DNA of 12,897 nucleotides from NCBI GenBank assembly GCA_004325065.1, contig PITI01000409.1:1-12897 (forward strand), read 5' to 3'. The translations under genes were made by a program, and so were the position numbers. This DNA is from Hamiltosporidium magnivora (Eukaryota; Microsporidia; Dubosqiidae). This document shows, in pieces, positions 7,698 to 12,897 of this stretch; position 1 is the first letter of the stretch, and each line of letters opens with the position of its first letter. The notes under the pieces were generated by a model, which worked only from the letters and a program-made list of their open reading frames with translations, was not told where the DNA came from and searched no databases.

Positions 7698-9617
7698 ATG
7701 AATGTTGAATGGAAAAATTTAAATATTGAATTAATTAATAAAAACAAAAGTATAGACAAGAAATATATAAAGTTGGTTCAAAATGCATACGGAGAAGCTA
7801 AAGTCGGTGAATTGTGCGCTTTAATGGGTCCAAGTGGATCTGGAAAAACTACTTTACTCAAAGCATTAGCAGGAAGAATTCCGGATGGCAGCAGAACATC
7901 TGGAGTGATTACATGTAATAAATCCGAAAGAAAACAATCAGATTGGATCAATAATGTTGCCTTTGTAGATCAAGATGACTGTTGTTTTGACGATCTTACT
8001 ATTAGACAAACCATAACATATTCAGCCAAATTTAGACTCAAGAATACGAACATTAAAGTAAAAGATAAAGTTGATGCAATCCTAACTAGTTTAGATCTAA
8101 CGAAAGTAGCCGATAATCGGACAAAAAGTATCTCAGGTGGAGAAAGAAAGAGAACAATGATAGGAGTTGAACTTGTTTCAGATCCTAAAATAATTTTACT
8201 TGATGAACCTACCAGCGGGCTTGATTCGTCATATGCATTAGATATAATAAAATTATTTAAAAAAATAGCCGAAAAAAACAATGTTACGATTATATTTACA
8301 ATACATCAACCATCATACGAAATGTTTCTTCTTTTTGATCGATTAATTCTATTGTTTAACGGAAATACAGTTTATAATAATGCAGCGCTAGATTTCAAAT
8401 CCAAGGCAGAATCATTTGGTTTTATAAAACGAGAATTTTGTTCAGAACCCGAATTCGCGATTGAAATACTTAAATTTAGAGAAGAATATAAAGAAATACC
8501 CGAGAATCTTACTTCTATTAATAAAATGATTACAGAAACATTTGGAAATCAAGAAGAATTTAAAATAACAAAAGAAGCTACTAGAAATATGTTTTATAAC
8601 GGGTTTTTCCCAAATTTTTTTCACGTATTAATTCTTCTCGAAAGGAGATTTAGATTATATTTTTTCGGTATAAATAGTTTGCAATATTTATTATATTTTT
8701 TCATCGCACTTTTAGCATTTGGCATAATAAACATTGATTGTGTGCACGCTAAGTGGCGTGAATACGGCGTAAAAGCATTACTAAGTATCATTCTACGAAT
8801 AGATGACACAAAGGCATTACAACTTAGAGATTTTTACTTCGATACAAATGAACTAGCCATTAAAAGGGAATACGAAAGAATAATCATTTCTGTTCTTTTG
8901 ATCAATGCTCAATCGGTCTTTTCGTCTGTTTTTAATGGATCTGTATCGCATTCTTTTCTGAATGAAAGAAATTGTATTAAACGAGAAATAAGCGTGCGAA
9001 GTTTTACAACCATCTCATATTATACTTCAGTTTTATTTTATCAAATTTTTTTAAATATACTAAGTACCGGACTTTTTATTGGTATATTTAAATTATACTT
9101 TGGAGATTTTCTATATTCTCACTTTTATTTATTCTCTTCAATATCTTATTTCAGTTTTTTGCCGTTGTTACTTTTAATTGGTACAATCGCAAATAATACT
9201 GCTTTCCCATCAATTTTGAACATGATATTTTCGCTAAGCACTTCGATTTCACCTCATCTATTGGCTTTGATGCATTTTTATCTGAAAAAGACTGCTAAAT
9301 TTAAATACATAAAAATATTTCGAATATTTGCATTAGTGCCTTTTTACGATATAAGATATATTTTTTCAATGAAATGTATTGATTCCATTGATAAAAAAAT
9401 ATTTTCAAATAGCAAATATTTTACATCTTTAACATGGTCTTTATATAAATTAAAATCTGTTTTAGGAGATTTTTTTGAAATAGAAGAGATTGATATAAAA
9501 CTAATGACCTATTTATTTTTTGGAATAACTGCTGCGATTATTTTTGTTTCAATAGTGCTTTTAAATCAATTTTTAAGACCGGAGATGCGTTTGAAACTTC
9601 AAAGAAAATCCACTTAA
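7698..9617 (+). CDS. ABCG (White/BCRP) family half-transporter
   Basis: The 639-residue protein has the ABCG order: ATPase domain first, membrane domain second. ATPase motifs are intact: Walker A GPSGSGKTT (44-52), Q-loop in VDQDD (Q92), signature ISGGERKR (145-152), Walker B IILLDE (165-170) with D-loop SGLD (173-176), and H-loop H203 in TIHQPS. EPEFAIEIL (250-258) occupies the NPADF-like region. Predicted membrane helices are near 325-345, 394-415, 440-465, 475-498, 503-525 and 603-625, and ER-x4-RE (423-430) follows helix 2 as in the family. As a half-transporter it must dimerise to pump substrate across a membrane by ATP hydrolysis. Substrate and direction are unknown; lipid or drug export is typical of relatives. 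The segment between helices 1 and 2 (about 346-393) is much longer and more charged than usual. Length fits the family. The first ATG is used, 40 residues before the Walker A region; there are no introns and no sign of decay. An ATTAAA at 9622-9627 could serve in polyadenylation. Confidence 0.95.
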   Translation: MNVEWKNLNIELINKNKSIDKKYIKLVQNAYGEAKVGELCALMGPSGSGKTTLLKALAGRIPDGSRTSGVITCNKSERKQSDWINNVAFVDQDDCCFDDLTIRQTITYSAKFRLKNTNIKVKDKVDAILTSLDLTKVADNRTKSISGGERKRTMIGVELVSDPKIILLDEPTSGLDSSYALDIIKLFKKIAEKNNVTIIFTIHQPSYEMFLLFDRLILLFNGNTVYNNAALDFKSKAESFGFIKREFCSEPEFAIEILKFREEYKEIPENLTSINKMITETFGNQEEFKITKEATRNMFYNGFFPNFFHVLILLERRFRLYFFGINSLQYLLYFFIALLAFGIINIDCVHAKWREYGVKALLSIILRIDDTKALQLRDFYFDTNELAIKREYERIIISVLLINAQSVFSSVFNGSVSHSFLNERNCIKREISVRSFTTISYYTSVLFYQIFLNILSTGLFIGIFKLYFGDFLYSHFYLFSSISYFSFLPLLLLIGTIANNTAFPSILNMIFSLSTSISPHLLALMHFYLKKTAKFKYIKIFRIFALVPFYDIRYIFSMKCIDSIDKKIFSNSKYFTSLTWSLYKLKSVLGDFFEIEEIDIKLMTYLFFGITAAIIFVSIVLLNQFLRPEMRLKLQRKST

Positions 9618-11280
9618 AAAAATTAAAGAACAAGTTTTGGTTATTTTTTTTACCAAGTAAATCTTTTATCAGGTATTATATTCTAATATAGATATTATAA
9701 AATAATTTCTAATTGGGTTTTTTATAACATTAAACGTAAAATAATGTTAAGAAAATCTTTTTATTTTTCTTTTTTAAAGTAAAAAGAAGCGTTTCGTGCA
9801 AATTCATTTCTAGTTATTAAATACATTCTGTTCCTTTTGGATTCTTTAAAAAATATAAAGTCGGAATTACGAATGATTGGCTTGAATATCTGCGGGTTTT
9901 TTAAAAATCATCTATTCAAAATATGCACATCTTTGCTAAGAAAAAAATGTTAGATTATTATATATTCTTGAATTTAAGTTTCAGTTTAGTCTTCGCTGCA
10001 AACAATAGATATTTGTTCTAAGGGCAAATATAACCGAACTCATCGCGAGACAAATATTTTATTATATTATTCAATCAGATTTAACACTAGTTAGATGATT
10101 TTGGCTGATAATTCAGAATATAATAAACATTTCAATATATATATTACTAAAATATTAAAGTTATTTATAAAGTTATTAGAAATATACTTAACTTCAAATC
10201 AGGGAATTTTGATAAAATTTTTTCCCTGGTAGTACATTATCTAAATTTTCAATATATTACGGATATTTCATAATCATAATACCCAGAATCTATCTGTAGT
10301 TTTTTAAAAATTTAGATTTTTCTTGTTTTTTTTCTATATGTTATATCACATTCACTTTTCCATTAAACTCCATGCTAAACAAGAGTCACAACTTGAGCAA
10401 TTCATCGGTATATTATATTACCAACTCATAGTTTATAAAATTGCTTTATTGTATTATGAGACTTTATTTCTGTGTAAAAATTATTATATTAGCTTTTTTT
10501 ATCTGAAATACTTTGAACTATATTCAATTATTAAATATTATTTTTCGATAATTTATTGAAACAAATCGCTTTTTTTATGCTTGCAATGAAAAAGAATTTA
10601 GCTCTAAGTTTATTATAAGCTATAATATATATGAACCTAAGCAATATATTCAAAATTCACAATAATCATGTTAGAGTTATGAAAAAAAAATCTATAAAAA
10701 AAAGTACAAATAACTATCTTTTAATATATAGACAGCAATAATTAAAGTTTAATTGATTATAAAATATCAAATAGAATTTGTTATGCAAAAAAATAAGATC
10801 CTAGCTTTATAGTTATTTTTTGTTAAGAATACTTTTCTATACACGACCTAGTCTTCTAAAAAGTACTTGAACTAATAATTTTGCTAAAAAGTTTCAAATT
10901 AAAACTTTTAATTGCCAAAGAATATCATAGAAATCTTAGTTTTTATAGAAGCTAATTAGGCATTCTTTGCTTTTTAATGTATGTTAATGCACCATTATAG
11001 AGAATTATATGCTAGAACTAGATTAAACCATACGTTTTATGACATTATTTCAGCAACAATCTAAAATATGTTTATATGATAGAATATTGTAAAATAAAAA
11101 AAATATACTAACGATTAAAAAATTTTTCTTTTTGCTTTTACGTAATTAATTTTACCTCACTTCTTGTTTTAATTGATTATTCCCTTATATCAGACTGTTT
11201 TTCTATATTTTGTGTCCATATTTGATTTATGTTGTTTTATTTACATTTTTAGACTAATAAATTTTAATGATTGGTGATAA
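9618..11280. other. AT-rich spacer downstream of the transporter gene
   Basis: About 1.7 kb of very AT-rich DNA. The longest frame (10323-10559, plus) opens with TTG and is dominated by Phe, Tyr, Ile and Leu, typical of chance ORFs here. The only structured element I find is the hairpin at 10198-10230. No RNA gene or repeat array is recognised. Confidence 0.55.
10198..10230. other. Hairpin, CAGGGAA / TTCCCTG stem
   Basis: CAGGGAA (10200-10206) and TTCCCTG (10222-10228) are perfect inverted repeats. The stem can be extended outward by a T-G wobble and an A-T pair. Inside, TTTT and AAAA flank GAT and can pair as well, leaving a short T bulge. A G+C-bearing perfect stem stands out in this very AT-rich spacer. 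It lies about 580 bases after the transporter stop codon, too far to be its obvious 3' end. Confidence 0.5.
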
Positions 11281-12897
11281 AGATTGCCTTCTTCGTTAGT
11301 TTTTTAATATGGAAAGGTATAAGATGTATCTTTCTCACAGTGTCGCCTACAATCACCATTTATGCTGTTTAACAGATATCCTCAGCCTTTTTATTGTGTA
11401 TAAATCTCTTCATCGATGATGAAATGTTTTATAAAGTCGTTGGGTACCATTGATTGAACGTATACTTCTATCTAGAACCATTTGAACTTCCTTGAATTTA
11501 TTTTCATTTTGTTTTTTTACAATAACATGATAAGTATTCACAAGAATTATTATCTTTATACTTATATAAAAGACCTAGTTTAACCTCGAATATTCGTAGT
11601 TTTTTAGATGTTTTGCTTTAACAATTAGCAATCAATTCTATGAAATAACACCCTCAATCTTTAAAAATTTATGTAAGTTCTACAGTCATAAATTATTTTG
11701 TCGTTTATGGCTATAGGCATCAAGTTCCATCCTTGTTTTACACTGATTTTTGAACATTTCTCCTGAAAGATTTCATATAATACCTAACTCTTTATTCGTT
11801 TTCAAGATTTAAAATTATATTTATTATTGGAAAATATATGTATACACGATAAATTTCATTATGCATACAATTAGTTTACCTATGTATTTACTTACATCAA
11901 CTAGCCGAGTGGTTTAACTTTTTTATAAAGTTTTTTACAATTCTGAAAATTCCATTACATACCCTAAACTATATTTCGACCTGAATATTACAAAGTTTGT
12001 CTCACCAGTGACCCTATCTTTTTTCGCATAGTGTTTTGAAGAATCGGTTTAACTTATGAGCAAATCCTATCAACCATTAATAATTCTAAATATTATTTTC
12101 TTCGTTCTATTGAAATATAAAAACTTGCGAGTAAAGTTTTTTTTTATAATATCTTGTAATTCATACTTTTTACCTATGTTTAATCTAAAAAAAGACCTTT
12201 AACAATCTAAGTTGTGTTTTATTATAATTTTTTATGTTAGATTGCTGCTCTTGGAATAGATATGCATTTATTTCATTCCAATCGACCACTGAGTTGCACA
12301 AGCACCTGTTAGCTTCTTTCCTTACAGGCTTAAGTCCCACTCATGGTTCCAACTTAAGTAAATAGAGATGCCTTTTACACACTAGTATTAATAGACTTTC
12401 TTTTTTTGTTTACAATCTCCACTTTTTAATTCTTCTAACTGAAAGAAATATTCAGTTCAAGTCAAACTACATCTATTTATAGTTGATTGACGATATGGTA
12501 TTTTCATAAAGTGCATTAACTATATTTTCACGTTATTTTTAGTTTCACAAGTTTTCAAAATTCTAATATGAACTAACATTTACGGGAATTAATAAAACAA
12601 TACATGTATTTCTTTTTACATTCGATTATTTCTAAATAGTTATTGACATAAAGACTTTCTAGAAAATTGCAGTGCTTTCACATCTCTTATCATTCTAGCT
12701 AAATCCTGCTGTAATCTTATGCAAAATCCTTTGAAAAGAAATAATATACTAAATTTGTTATTAATACATGTCTATCCCGCGTATAAAAAGAATCAGAATG
12801 TGCAATAAACAAGAAGAAAGGCAACTTCAAAGTCGCTTTCTGTATATATTGACCCATTTCATAGTTCTTGTTTCGAACTTAGAATTCAAAAATGAGT
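11281..12897. other. Possible eroded coding region, family unknown
   Basis: Several 60-base rows here reach 33-43% G+C (for example 11341-11460, 11701-11760 and 12241-12360), close to the transporter gene and well above ordinary spacer. Open tracts are short and in different frames: plus 12234-12365 (ATG, 43 codons); plus 12647-12805 followed after one TAA by an open run to 12890 in the same frame; minus runs near 11941-12048 and 11660-11780. None carries a motif I can name with confidence. This fits a decayed gene or transposon that may continue beyond the window, but I cannot decide strand or family. Confidence 0.3.

Noticed and set aside
7970..8809. Minus-strand frames inside the transporter gene
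   Set aside because: They are antisense shadows of an intact, motif-complete ABC transporter.
11441..12740. Ty3/gypsy retrotransposon on the minus strand
   Set aside because: Short tracts recall integrase, RNase H and reverse transcriptase motifs, but they would run in the wrong order and in different frames, and none includes a catalytic motif.
1..12897. tRNA genes, CRISPR arrays, bacterial promoters or operons
   Set aside because: No T-loop consensus with a foldable cloverleaf, no regularly spaced repeats and no ribosome-binding sites were seen. The content is eukaryotic.

Overview
This window looks like a gene-poor, very AT-rich stretch of a eukaryotic genome, most probably a microsporidian. 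The evidence is that intergenic DNA is often below 20-25% G+C by eye, the only two convincing genes lack introns and are compact, and CCC-type motifs lie just upstream of start codons, as is known for microsporidian promoters. The low gene density (two clear genes in 12.9 kb) would suit an expanded AT-rich genome of the Edhazardia or Anncaliia type. No species can be named from the sequence alone.

Layout: 1-501 is a G+C-raised repeat copy (about 42% G+C by hand count), followed by a hairpin at 511-552. A featureless AT-rich spacer follows. At 1665-2369 on the minus strand lies a 234-residue protein with five CCHC zinc knuckles and a WRxY linker, recognisable as an Air1/Air2 (ZCCHC7)-type RNA-binding subunit of the TRAMP nuclear RNA surveillance complex. 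Its upstream flank holds a CCC-type motif and short duplicated elements. After a long AT-rich spacer, 4780-5277 is a second, diverged copy of the left-edge repeat in the same orientation. From about 5300 to 7450 there are only weak signals: short ORFs, CCC-type motifs, and patches that look like decayed coding or repeat DNA.

At 7698-9617 on the plus strand lies an intact 639-residue ABCG-type half-transporter with all nucleotide-binding motifs. Its start codon is two bases after a CCCC tract. Downstream is about 1.7 kb of AT-rich spacer with one clean hairpin (10198-10230). The last 1.6 kb (about 11281-12897) has patches at 33-43% G+C and short open tracts in several frames, consistent with an eroded gene or mobile element that cannot be identified by eye.

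The two genes are on opposite strands, more than 5 kb apart, and show no functional link: one serves nuclear RNA quality control and the other membrane transport. No complete novel multi-gene system is visible. The most unusual items are the dispersed repeat family of unknown identity, the short-form TRAMP subunit with an altered fourth knuckle, and the long hydrophilic insertion after the first membrane helix of the transporter.
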